From the IMG/VR virus record IMGVR_UViG_3300010885_030375, positions 1 to 33,679 of that record: DNA of 33,679 nt, one strand, 5' to 3'. Shown piece by piece: positions 23,603 to 29,250 of this stretch. The position numbers and the translations under genes are program-made. The number at the start of each line of letters is the position of its first letter. Positions within the stretch are counted from its first letter, which is position 1. This DNA comes from a virus. The notes beneath the pieces were generated by a model. It did no database searches, was not told the DNA's origin, and worked only from the letters and a program-made list of their open reading frames with translations.

Positions 23603-23639
23603 AAACCCCCGCGAGTTTGTGGTGATCTCGCGGGGGTTT
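23603..23639. terminator. bidirectional intrinsic terminator
   Basis: A 13-bp perfect stem (AAACCCCCGCGAG with CTCGCGGGGGTTT) encloses an 11-nt loop. It ends with TTTG on the plus strand and TTTTTGC on the minus strand. It lies between the primase stop and the stop of the leftward 54-aa gene, so it can end both operons. Its CCCCCGC/GCGGGGG core is shared with the terminator at 14556-14584. Confidence 0.9.
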
Positions 23640-23641
23640 GA

Positions 23642-23806
23642 TTATTTAGCCAATCCTCTAAGGGCATGTTTAAGCCATTTCGGGATGGGTATTGACCCTT
23701 TCAGCCAGCGATAGACGGTCTTTGGTGTCACGCCGAGCGTTGCGGCAAAGGTGACACCATTGTGCTGGTGGTCGATCAACCACTGTTTCAATTCATCAGC
23801 CGTCAT
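23642..23806 (-). CDS. small helix-turn-helix protein, 54 aa
   Basis: The sequence reads as one helix-turn-helix: an amphipathic start (ADELKQWLIDHQ), FAATLGVTPKTVYRWLKG as turn and recognition helix, then a basic helix (PKWLKHALRGLAK). TPKTVYRWLKG is typical of Cro/XRE-like and MerR-like minimal regulators. The ATG overlaps the upstream stop as ATGA, supporting this start. It is the last gene of the long leftward block. It could be the regulator acting at the twin palindromes near 28466-28498, though that is only a proposal. Too short for many gene finders. Confidence 0.75.
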   Translation of the reverse strand: MTADELKQWLIDHQHNGVTFAATLGVTPKTVYRWLKGSIPIPKWLKHALRGLAK

Positions 23807-24279
23807 GCTGCGTCATTTTCATCAAATGGCGTGTAAAGGTGAGAGAGATAATCGGGCAGATTGTCTAGCTGGTCATAGCCATAGCAATCGTCAGACCCAT
23901 CATTCCAGCAGCCGATGAAGTTGTAAGCCTCATCAACGTATTCTGCTATGATGTTGAAGCCCTCTTCTCTCATGAACCAGTAGAACTCGATAGGTGGCGA
24001 CCAAGCCGTCTCAAATTGCAAATGCAACAATTCGCCAGCTTCATCATCTTGCAACGGCACACACCGCACGGCATCCCATTTTGTCCCCCAATGCTTAACG
24101 CACCAATCATACCAGCCGCCATCTGAAATCAACTCGGTAGGGCATGGCAGATAGTGCGAGAAAAGACGGTCTGAATTTTCCGTGTCAGAAGCGCATTTTT
24201 CATAAATAGCCTTGAATTCCGCATGTTTAATGGGGTCTTCATGGTAAATGTTGACGTAGTTTGTCACCCAATTAGGCAT
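23803..24279 (-). CDS. DUF1281/YubB-like ferredoxin-fold protein, 158 aa
   Basis: Leader AAGGAGAGCCACAATG. The opening MPNWVTNYV, later CPTELISDGGWYDWCVKHWGTKWDA and LHLQFETAWSPPIEFYWFMRE, then IIAEYVDEAYNFIGCW, match the API92/YubB-type family on plasmids and phages. The family has a ferredoxin-like fold with a typical N-terminal PNWxxNxxxI and a WGTKWD motif; its role is not established. Acidic and soluble, with a C-terminal LSHLYTPFDENDAA. A length of about 160 residues is normal for the family. Confidence 0.8.
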   Translation of the reverse strand: MPNWVTNYVNIYHEDPIKHAEFKAIYEKCASDTENSDRLFSHYLPCPTELISDGGWYDWCVKHWGTKWDAVRCVPLQDDEAGELLHLQFETAWSPPIEFYWFMREEGFNIIAEYVDEAYNFIGCWNDGSDDCYGYDQLDNLPDYLSHLYTPFDENDAA

Positions 24280-24290
24280 TGTGGCTCTCC

Positions 24291-24530
24291 TTAGTTTAAG
24301 CGTTCGATGATAGGATTGTTGCTAACCAAGACTGCGCCGAGGCGTCTGCTTTGGCCAATCATGTGTAGGGCTAATCGCATAGCTTGAACCAGATCGGCTC
24401 CCATGCCTCCACTGAAGCCATAGTCATCAGATATTTCGATACGGTCCAATGAGTAGACGGCTCCGGCCCGTTTTGCAGCCTCAAATGATGAATAATTTTC
24501 AGCATCGTAAATTTCTATGTGTCTCGACAT
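24291..24530 (-). CDS. hypothetical protein, 79 aa
   Basis: Start supported by the leader GGAAAACCACAATG. The product has a short acidic start, an alpha segment (SSFEAAKRAGAVY), a beta-containing middle (LDRIEISDDYGFSGG) and a helical C-terminal half (DLVQAMRLALHMIGQSRRLGAVLVS). No family recognised. The 5' end overlaps the end of the preceding gene by 16 bases. Confidence 0.6.
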   Translation of the reverse strand: MSRHIEIYDAENYSSFEAAKRAGAVYSLDRIEISDDYGFSGGMGADLVQAMRLALHMIGQSRRLGAVLVSNNPIIERLN

Positions 24531-24721
24531 TGTGGTTTTCCTTGTCTGCTATGGGGATTGTAATAACGAATTTTCTCAGGCTCAGGCGCGGCATCATCTG
24601 ATTTGATCTCGCGCATGAATTTGATGTTTGCCCTGCCAATCTCACGATGGATGGCGCGAAAGTGGGGAGCGAGTGTTTCCACCCGACCCCCGTCTTTGAG
24701 GTAAACGAGATACCATTTCAT
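24515..24721 (-). CDS. hypothetical protein, 68 aa
   Basis: Its ATG overlaps the upstream micro-gene stop by one base (TGATG). The N-terminus is a beta hairpin-like stretch (WYLVYLKDGGRVETLAPHF) followed by a basic helix (AIHREIGRANIKFMREI) and a polar, disordered tail. The last five codons overlap the next gene. No family recognised. Confidence 0.55.
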   Translation of the reverse strand: MKWYLVYLKDGGRVETLAPHFRAIHREIGRANIKFMREIKSDDAAPEPEKIRYYNPHSRQGKPQCRDT

Positions 24722-24822
24722 CAGCCAAACACGCAGATGATAAAAAGCATCAGGCTTGACCAGATCACGAACCCAGCGCAGTTTGCGAGGTCGATCAGCA
24801 GATCCTCAAAATATTGGCTCAT
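24721..24822 (-). CDS. 33-aa membrane micro-protein
   Basis: A short frame with an ATG overlapping the upstream stop as ATGA and a TGA overlapping the next start. The product starts acidic (MSQYFEDLLIDLANC) and ends in one hydrophobic span (GFVIWSSLMLFIICVFG). Both junctions are of the coupled type used throughout this genome, which supports it as a real gene. It is similar in size and layout, not in sequence, to the 37-aa gene at 16532-16645. Confidence 0.6.
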   Translation of the reverse strand: MSQYFEDLLIDLANCAGFVIWSSLMLFIICVFG

Positions 24823-25049
24823 GCTTTCAATCCGTCTAAAATGCCTTCTAGTTCCGCCGTCCAAGCCTCATCAAGAATTTTGTCAATTTCTGCCATGTCT
24901 TCCAAATCTTTCGCATAAGCAGCTTTGGAGAGAGGCATGTCTTTATCATCCAAATCTTTGCTCCATTCTTCGAGCTTCAATCTGGCGCGATAAAACGCAT
25001 GTTGGATTGTTAGCTTTTGCATCGACGTTAACTTCACATCAAAATCCAT
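24819..25049 (-). CDS. acidic helical hypothetical protein, 76 aa
   Basis: The ATG at 25049 is set by the leader GGAAAACCACAATG; a longer frame to 25082 is rejected. The protein is almost wholly helical: TSMQKLTIQHAFYRARLKLEEWSK, then acidic heptads (LSKAAYAKDLEDMAEIDKIL, WTAELEGILDGLKA), so a small coiled coil or DNA-mimic-like acidic protein is possible. No family recognised. Confidence 0.6.
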   Translation of the reverse strand: MDFDVKLTSMQKLTIQHAFYRARLKLEEWSKDLDDKDMPLSKAAYAKDLEDMAEIDKILDEAWTAELEGILDGLKA

Positions 25050-25129
25050 TGTGGTTTTCCTTTCGTTTACTGATGGCCTCATCAGACCCCGACTAACGGG
25101 ATGACTGGGGATTGCTCCCCAGTTTCGGC
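25050..25129 (-). repeat. degenerate copy of the intergenic module
   Basis: After the shared ACCACA leader this gap has an imperfect version of the intergenic element: a 7-bp hairpin CTGGGGA/TCCCCAG (about 25109-25126) and TGATG/CATCA (about 25070-25083). It lacks the ATTGCAAT and GGCAACATTGCC flanks of the six good copies, so it is a relic or a different spacer. Confidence 0.45.
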
Positions 25130-25417
25130 CTATTCGTATGTTGGCTTTCGATCTGGCCAGTGTCGAGGATAGCCCTCAAACACCACCGCAACGTATCGGC
25201 CTTCACTTAACACGCTGTTAATATCGGGCTTGCCCTCATTGAGCGCATCGCATGTTTTTTCTAGGTCATAGGCATATTGCTCGGCAGCGTCTCTGGTGAT
25301 GAACCCTTGGACCAGATTGGCATGATCATCAGCAGGGATACCGCACCCGTAATACCAGCCCCCTTCTTCGGGGCCACCATACGCACGATCCGCTAGGCAT
25401 ATTGCGACGGTAAACAT
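25130..25417 (-). CDS. hypothetical protein, 95 aa
   Basis: AAGGGGG lies upstream of the ATG. Begins MFTVAICLADRAYGG then WYYGCGIPADDHANLVQGF, with a helical EQYAYDLEKTCDALNEG and a beta-strand end (RYVAVVFEGYPRHW). Rich in aromatic residues, with a mixed alpha/beta layout and no known motif. It is ten bases downstream of the clamp gene's stop, so the two are probably cotranscribed. Confidence 0.6.
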   Translation of the reverse strand: MFTVAICLADRAYGGPEEGGWYYGCGIPADDHANLVQGFITRDAAEQYAYDLEKTCDALNEGKPDINSVLSEGRYVAVVFEGYPRHWPDRKPTYE

Positions 25418-25427
25418 GCGATCCCCC

Positions 25428-26060
25428 TTATGCAGCCTGATCGGCCTGATCTGGTTGCGCTTTGGGAGCCTTGGCCCATTCGGTATCAGGAAATGGTCGA
25501 TCTCCCCTGATCGGCATGATCACGCCAAACCAGTCGTAGATGTTTCCGCCATTCAGGTTGACTACCGCAGGATCCAGACCATTGTAGTGGACTGTGATCG
25601 ACGGCTTGCTATCATCAGAGACTATTTTGACGGCTTTCACAAAATCCAGCAGATAGGCTGGGTTGTATTGCGCGACCTCATTCGACCAGCCCTTCGGGAT
25701 CACCCGTGTGTAGTCTGGGAATGTCCCATCGACTAGCTTATCGACAAATACGTCACCAGCGTAGCGGATCGTGATCGTGTCGCCCTCGATGGACAGTGCA
25801 GCATCATCGTTGCCGTTCATTTTGCGTTTGGCGATCTTGATACGGTCGATCAGGCGCAGCGGGATGATGAACCCGTTTAATGGATATTCATCGCCCTCTT
25901 CGATTTTGTGTCGGGCAACGATCATGCGATGACCATCGGTCGCACACATGACAACATGCTCGCCTTGTGCTTTGACATGCACACCTTGCAGATAATACCG
26001 AGTTTCCTCAGTGCTGGCGGCAAAGCGAACGGCTTTTAGTAATTTCATATCCAGTAGCAT
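25428..26060 (-). CDS. short beta sliding clamp (DnaN-like), 210 aa
   Basis: ATG at 26060 after the leader GGAAAACCACAATG (the frame upstream to 26105 is leader). It shows DnaN features: ETRYYLQGVHVK, CATDGHRM (39-46, the VATDGHR signature), FIIPLRLIDRI, DGTFPDYTRVIP (111-122), and VIMPIR (180-185), the VMPMR end motif. Bacterial clamps have about 366 residues in three domains, so this is roughly two domains. It may assemble with a different subunit number, or form part of a host clamp; inference only. A phage clamp would hold a DNA polymerase, here presumably the host enzyme, on DNA. The last 25 residues are an acidic, unstructured tail. Confidence 0.85.
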   Translation of the reverse strand: MLLDMKLLKAVRFAASTEETRYYLQGVHVKAQGEHVVMCATDGHRMIVARHKIEEGDEYPLNGFIIPLRLIDRIKIAKRKMNGNDDAALSIEGDTITIRYAGDVFVDKLVDGTFPDYTRVIPKGWSNEVAQYNPAYLLDFVKAVKIVSDDSKPSITVHYNGLDPAVVNLNGGNIYDWFGVIMPIRGDRPFPDTEWAKAPKAQPDQADQAA

Positions 26061-26131
26061 TGTGGTTTTCCTCTCGTTTTGGCGACATTGCCACGCGAGG
26101 CCCAAGCCTGTCGGGCCTCTGATTGCAATGT
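26061..26131 (-). repeat. intergenic module 1 (leader, palindrome, variable hairpin)
   Basis: Plus-strand order: TGTGGTTTTCCTC (complement of the leader), GGCGACATTGCC, then the hairpin GAGGCCC (26097-26103) with GGGCCTC (26113-26119), then GATTGCAATG. It has the shared architecture of the six modules, with a hairpin sequence unlike the others. It sits between the clamp start and the stop of the next leftward gene. Confidence 0.8.
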
Positions 26132-26338
26132 TTATGAGAAGCGAAATGCAACTTCTGCAATGGCCGCTTGCATCGCCATCTCAACATGGTCCGATGGGCT
26201 AAAATCATTCCATTCGGTCAGTTTTGAAAGCGCATCGTTAAAGGTTTTGTCGGCAACCAAAATTGCTTCGCAGCGTTCAAATGGGTGAACGTCCTGAATG
26301 ATAGCAATCAATTCAGCGGATGGTTTGTGCTTGGTCAT
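26132..26338 (-). CDS. hypothetical protein, 68 aa
   Basis: Start at 26338 set by the leader GGAAAAACCACCATG; the 30-residue upward extension lies in a module and is rejected. The protein has two helices (SAELIAIIQDVHPFERCEAILVAD, and HVEMAMQAAIAEVAFRF) around a short polar stretch. No family recognised. Confidence 0.6.
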   Translation of the reverse strand: MTKHKPSAELIAIIQDVHPFERCEAILVADKTFNDALSKLTEWNDFSPSDHVEMAMQAAIAEVAFRFS

Positions 26339-26411
26339 GGTGGTTTTTCCTTTCCAGTTTGGCGACATTGCCACGGGAAGGCAGGGATGGCCCTGCCTTC
26401 GAATTGCAATG
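26339..26411 (-). repeat. intergenic module 2
   Basis: Contains GGCGACATTGCC (26361-26372), a perfect 10-bp hairpin GAAGGCAGGG (26377-26386) with CCCTGCCTTC (26391-26400), loop ATGG, then GAATTGCAAT. Same layout as the other copies with a different stem sequence. Confidence 0.85.
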
Positions 26412-26609
26412 TTATCTGCTGGCCTCATTCTGCTCGATCTGCTTGGCGATGGTGTTGTTCAGAACCATCATCGCCGTGTAGGCTGCGATACGATCATCTG
26501 GGTCCAGTCTGTTAATGACGTCGAAGGCAAAGGCTCGCGCAGCCTCGACCGTCTCGCGCTCCGCAAACAGATCACAGCGAAGGTAGTGTGCGATTTCTTT
26601 GTTGGTCAT
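26412..26609 (-). CDS. hypothetical helical protein, 65 aa
   Basis: ATG at 26609 overlaps the upstream DUF7007-like stop as ATGA. The sequence is helical throughout: TNKEIAHYLRCDLFAERE, VEAARAFAFDVINRLDP, and a final IAAYTAMMVLNNTIAKQIEQ helix. Possibly a small helical bundle; no family recognised. Confidence 0.6.
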   Translation of the reverse strand: MTNKEIAHYLRCDLFAERETVEAARAFAFDVINRLDPDDRIAAYTAMMVLNNTIAKQIEQNEASR

Positions 26610-26950
26610 GATGCTCTCCGTTTCAAGACCCATTCGGTCATGGTGCGTTGCGCGGCCTCAAGATCGGTTTCCCCTGCGGATCCGCGCCATGCTTTCCATT
26701 CATCAGGAAAGGCAAGGCAGACCATGCACCAATCAACATCTTCCTCGAACCAGCCGTCCTTGCCCTTGCCGCCGAATGACATGGCGAGCCATTCTGCTGG
26801 CATGTCCTTGCGCCGCTCGGCAGAGACATAAAACCCGCCATGACTGGGTGTGTAGATCGACCAGATACCAGCCATCGGCTGTTCTGCGTGATCAGGCTGG
26901 CCCCAAGGGGACCAAGTGGGCTTTGGGATAGCTGCGTATGGTTTTTGCAT
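26606..26950 (-). CDS. DUF7007-like phage protein, 114 aa
   Basis: Leader GGAAAACCACAATG. Contains TPSHGGFYVSAERRKDMPAEW, then GWFEEDVDWCMVCLAFPDEW. The TPSHGG..S..R...P segment and the following W.EED.DW...AFP segment match my recollection of the DUF7007 pattern in phages and plasmids; the function is unknown. It is soluble, with a charged C-terminal helix (DLEAAQRTMTEWVLKRRA). Confidence 0.75.
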   Translation of the reverse strand: MQKPYAAIPKPTWSPWGQPDHAEQPMAGIWSIYTPSHGGFYVSAERRKDMPAEWLAMSFGGKGKDGWFEEDVDWCMVCLAFPDEWKAWRGSAGETDLEAAQRTMTEWVLKRRAS

Positions 26951-27022
26951 TGTGGTTTTCCTCTCGTGTTTGGCAACATTGCCATGCGAGGACAGGCGCG
27001 AACCTGTCCCCTGATTGCAATG
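26951..27022 (-). repeat. intergenic module 3
   Basis: Contains GGCAACATTGCC, hairpin GGACAGG (26990-26996) with CCTGTCC (27003-27009), then CTGATTGCAATG. The hairpin is different from the others in sequence but pairs exactly over 7 bp. Confidence 0.85.
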
Positions 27023-27283
27023 TCATGCTGCGACGCTTGGCTTGAAATAGCCTTTCCAGACGTCGCCCAATTCATCAAAGTGTTTAATCCTTGTGTGGCC
27101 GTGTCCATACCGAGGCTTGTCGGATGTTGCGATTCGGATCATCTCTTTACGATCATGCGCGGCCTTCTCAATGGCCTCGGCCTGATCCCAAGTGTCACAG
27201 GCGACGCAGTAGTAGCTAAAGCCTCCCCGTGCTTCGCCCCAGCCGCTCATAGCCTTGTCTGTCATGTTCACATAGATGGTCAT
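27023..27283 (-). CDS. hypothetical protein, 86 aa
   Basis: Leader GGAGAAAACACCATG. Begins MTIYVNMTDKAMSGWGEARGG, then FSYYCVACDTWDQAEAIEKAAHD, and a basic C-terminal region (KPRYGHGHTRIKHFDELGDV). The strand-helix order suggests a small mixed alpha/beta fold of ferredoxin type; no name can be given. Confidence 0.6.
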   Translation of the reverse strand: MTIYVNMTDKAMSGWGEARGGFSYYCVACDTWDQAEAIEKAAHDRKEMIRIATSDKPRYGHGHTRIKHFDELGDVWKGYFKPSVAA

Positions 27284-27355
27284 GGTGTTTTCTCCGTGCT
27301 GGCGTCATTGCCATGCGAAGGCTGGGGGATGATCCCAGCCTCCTGATTGCAATGC
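27284..27355 (-). repeat. intergenic module 4
   Basis: Contains GGCGTCATTGCC (one change from the palindrome), hairpin AGGCTGGG (27319-27326) with CCCAGCCT (27334-27341), then CTGATTGCAATG. Confidence 0.85.
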
Positions 27356-27757
27356 TCAAAACCCGTCGTAGGGTGAGAGAGGCTCTTCAGCGAGCCGCTC
27401 CTGATATTCGAGCAGACGATCCTGATACTCTTCACTCATCAGGTTGGCGGTTTTCATGAGTTTCTCAACCTCTGGCGTGTTGCTGTAGTCCGCGATCACA
27501 TCGTATCCGTCATTGCCGTAAACAAAGAACCAGAACCCGACTCTGCGGCCCTGCGTTGTGTCGTAAGCCTCGATAGCTTGTTCATCCATATGGCCGAGGT
27601 TGTTCAAGATCAGCATCCTGTCTTTGGTCTGGATCATGTCAGGACCATTCGGGTCTATGGTGTTTTCAACCTTTATTGCCAGACCAGCGGCCAGCAGATC
27701 GGTGACCAGTTGGCTAACAATTTCGGTTTCCATTTCGTGTCGTGTTGGGAGTGTCAT
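27356..27757 (-). CDS. hypothetical protein, 133 aa
   Basis: Leader GGAGAAACCACAATG. A helical N-terminus (RHEMETEIVSQLVTDLLAAGLAI) is followed by a beta-rich central part (DRMLILNN, RVGFWFFVYGNDGYDVIADYS) and a helical acidic end (LMSEEYQDRLLEYQERLAEE). This layout resembles other small phage proteins with no known role. No catalytic motif. Confidence 0.65.
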   Translation of the reverse strand: MTLPTRHEMETEIVSQLVTDLLAAGLAIKVENTIDPNGPDMIQTKDRMLILNNLGHMDEQAIEAYDTTQGRRVGFWFFVYGNDGYDVIADYSNTPEVEKLMKTANLMSEEYQDRLLEYQERLAEEPLSPYDGF

Positions 27758-27827
27758 TGTGGTTTCTCCTAGCTGGCAACATTGCCACGGGAGAGGCAGG
27801 GATGTCCTGCCTCTCGAATTGCAATGC
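27758..27827 (-). repeat. intergenic module 5
   Basis: Contains GGCAACATTGCC, perfect 10-bp hairpin GAGAGGCAGG (27791-27800) with CCTGCCTCTC (27806-27815), loop GATGT, then GAATTGCAATG. It ends at the stop of the next leftward gene. Confidence 0.88.
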
Positions 27828-28046
27828 TTAGATCAGATCGAGCCAATGGCTCGGCTGCCGAAGTGTTTTCTTGGTGTGGTCAGTCAGGACGTGGATCGAA
27901 CGGTTTGTGATCTTGGTCACCGTGCCAGTTGATCGGAAGGGATGATCGAAGGACACTCGGCTGCCGACTTTGAAAATCCTGATCGAGCCGTTTGGGTCAC
28001 GGTCAGGGTAGTGAACAAAGGCCGAGATTGTTTGAACGTGTCGCAT
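27828..28046 (-). CDS. small beta-barrel-like hypothetical protein, 72 aa
   Basis: Leader GGAGAAACCACAATG. Predicted strands: RIFKVGSRVSFDH, TGTVTKITNRSIHVL, then TLRQPSHWLDL. The FKVGSRVSFDH..GTVTKI...IHVLTD pattern resembles an SH3- or KOW-like barrel, as in small nucleic-acid- or ribosome-binding proteins; this is a fold impression only. Confidence 0.65.
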   Translation of the reverse strand: MRHVQTISAFVHYPDRDPNGSIRIFKVGSRVSFDHPFRSTGTVTKITNRSIHVLTDHTKKTLRQPSHWLDLI

Positions 28047-28118
28047 TGTGGTTTCTCCGTCTTGGCAACATTGCCATGCGAGAGCAGGACCGTGATCCTG
28101 CTCCCTGATTGCAATGCC
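28047..28118 (-). repeat. intergenic module 6
   Basis: Contains GGCAACATTGCC, 8-bp hairpin GAGCAGGA (28082-28089) with TCCTGCTC (28096-28103), then CTGATTGCAATG. The last complete copy before the control region. Confidence 0.88.
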
Positions 28119-28340
28119 TCACCACGCAGTCGCTTTGATGTCGTTGTAGTAGTCGCTCATGGTCTCGACGAAGGATCGAACCTCGGCCAGTGCCTTCTGG
28201 AGGCTCCAGCCGTCTGCAACGAATTGCTGTTCGATGTCCTCGTCACTCATGGTCTCGACAATCACGCTCCAGCCGTAAGCCTCGCCGTAGTTGTCGATTG
28301 CAGCCTGTTTGATCTGCGCGACGATCTCTTGCTTGGTCAT
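28119..28340 (-). CDS. hypothetical protein, 73 aa, first gene of the leftward block
   Basis: ATG at 28340 set by the leader GGAGAAACCACAATG. The protein is helical and acidic: MTKQEIVAQIKQAAIDNYGE, then SVIVETMSDEDIEQQFVADG, then LQKALAEVRSFVETMSDYYND. First after the promoters at 28413-28498, so likely expressed earliest in this block. No family recognised. Confidence 0.65.
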   Translation of the reverse strand: MTKQEIVAQIKQAAIDNYGEAYGWSVIVETMSDEDIEQQFVADGWSLQKALAEVRSFVETMSDYYNDIKATAW

Positions 28341-28412
28341 TGTGGTTTCTCCTGTGAGCCTTATCAAGCAGGTCTCTATCCCTGCGACGGTCCAAGAGGG
28401 GACCGTTTCGGC

Positions 28413-28441
28413 TAGTTAGGAGGGGGGTTTCACGATGTCAA
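28413..28441 (-). promoter_or_regulatory. second leftward promoter candidate
   Basis: On the minus strand TTGACA (28441-28436), 17 bases, then TAACTA (28418-28413). The -35 matches consensus, the -10 is poor. It would start transcription close to the ATG at 28340 and lies downstream of the stronger candidate. Confidence 0.35.
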
Positions 28442-28469
28442 AGAGCGGGCGGTTCTGTGGCGCGAGGAC

Positions 28470-28498
28470 AATATGTCCTGTTTTGGACATAATGTCAA
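28470..28498 (-). promoter_or_regulatory. leftward promoter overlapped by twin palindromes
   Basis: On the minus strand TTGACA (28498-28493), 17 bases, then CATATT (28475-28470). Two related near-palindromes overlap it: GGACAATATGTCC at 28466-28478, covering the -10, and GGACATAATGTC at 28485-28496, covering the -35. Their centres are 19 bases apart, so a repressor could bind two sites on similar helix faces and block polymerase. This promoter should drive the whole 28340-23642 block. Confidence 0.55.
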
Positions 28499-28645
28499 AT
28501 CGTATCGATGCCTGTGATCGAGCAGAGTGTCGATTGTCGTATCTCGGTCCAGTCTGATCGACGGCTGCGGAGGCAAATCTCGCGCAGGATCGAAGGCAAA
28601 AATGTTTTTGCGCCAAGTGCCTGCCTTTGATGGTCAATCACATAC

Positions 28646-28735
28646 AGGGGGAGAGACAGACAACAGGGGGAAGGACAGACAAAGAGAGGCAGGGAAAGGG
28701 GAGAAGAGAGAGAGGGAACCAGAGAGGGGAAACAA
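28646..28735 (+). repeat. long purine-rich tract (G/A)
   Basis: A plus-strand run of about 90 bases made almost entirely of G and A in GGGAGA-, GAGAG- and GGGGAAGG-type words, broken only by a few C residues. Such tracts can form triplex or H-DNA. It lies upstream of the terminase small-subunit candidate; a matching pyrimidine tract lies just after that gene. Confidence 0.7.
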
Positions 28736-28767
28736 TCAACAACAATCAGCCAGAGCCTCACAGGACG

Positions 28768-28796
28768 TTGAAAATCAAACGATCTCGGTGTAACAT
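28768..28796 (+). promoter_or_regulatory. rightward sigma70-like promoter for the packaging genes
   Basis: TTGAAA (28768-28773), 17 bases, then TAACAT (28791-28796), about 85 bases before the ATG at 28882. Good spacing and fair box matches; no other evidence. Confidence 0.4.
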
Positions 28797-28881
28797 TCTC
28801 AACGGTTTACGAGAACGCAGACGGCTGGGGATATGCTCTCCGCCCATCTGGGACCATCTGGCTGATTATTGGAGGGATGAA

Positions 28882-29250
28882 ATGCCACGAGGCGGTGCAA
28901 GAGTAGGGGCGGGTCGGCGAGCCGGATCATTAGGCAAGCCACGGGTATCAGTCGATCGGGTGCTGGCCAATGCCACGCTAGACCCAGCCTACTCGCCTCT
29001 CGCCTTCTTGCTGGGGATCATGCAGGATGACAAGCAAGAGCTTCCCCTGCGCTACCAGTGTGCCGTTGCTGCTGCACCCTATATGCATCCCAAGCTATCG
29101 TCGGTCGAAGTGAAGGGGGATGCCAGCAGACCGTTGCAAGTGCAGTCGGATCTCGGCCAAGCCCTAGCGGCGCTGGCAGAACTGGCTCGCACTCGCCAGC
29201 CAGACATGATTGAACTGCTTCCGTCGGACGTTACGACCGTCGAAGCGTAG
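28882..29250 (+). CDS. terminase small-subunit candidate, 122 aa
   Basis: GGAGGG precedes the ATG at 28882; upstream in-frame starts lie in the purine tract and are rejected. MPRGGARVGAGRRAGSLGK at the start is the R-x-G-A-R-x-G-A-G-R motif common at the start of phage terminase small subunits. YSPLAFLLGIMQDD, then LRYQCAVAAAPYMHPKL, then SSVEVKGD follow the usual helical arrangement and tail of such proteins in alphaproteobacterial phages. It would recognise the packaging site and pass DNA to the large subunit, whose gene follows 1.5 kb later, further than usual. A DNA-binding protein of other function remains possible. Confidence 0.7.
   Translation: MPRGGARVGAGRRAGSLGKPRVSVDRVLANATLDPAYSPLAFLLGIMQDDKQELPLRYQCAVAAAPYMHPKLSSVEVKGDASRPLQVQSDLGQALAALAELARTRQPDMIELLPSDVTTVEA

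Larger units (their letters stand above)
28341..28881. other. gene-free control region between divergent blocks
   Basis: 540 bases with no convincing gene. From left: the hairpin pairs ACGGTCC/GGACCGT (about 28388-28407) and GCAGG/CCTGC just beyond the first leftward gene, two leftward promoter candidates, the twin palindromes, a purine tract, and a rightward promoter. Short ORFs here lack ribosome-binding sites. Confidence 0.7.

Noticed and set aside
26061-28118. Possible CRISPR array from regularly repeated motifs
   Set aside because: The repeated parts lie between genes of different length, contain ribosome-binding sites and hairpins, and no short unique spacers alternate with them.
28416-28490. 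Short leftward ORF reading through the promoter and palindromes
   Set aside because: Its start lies inside the -35 region and has no ribosome-binding site; the sequence is better explained as regulatory DNA.
28627-28881. Upstream extension of the terminase small-subunit candidate
   Set aside because: It translates the purine tract into Arg/Gly/Glu low-complexity sequence; GGAGGG before 28882 and the typical MPRGGARxGAGR start decide for the shorter gene.
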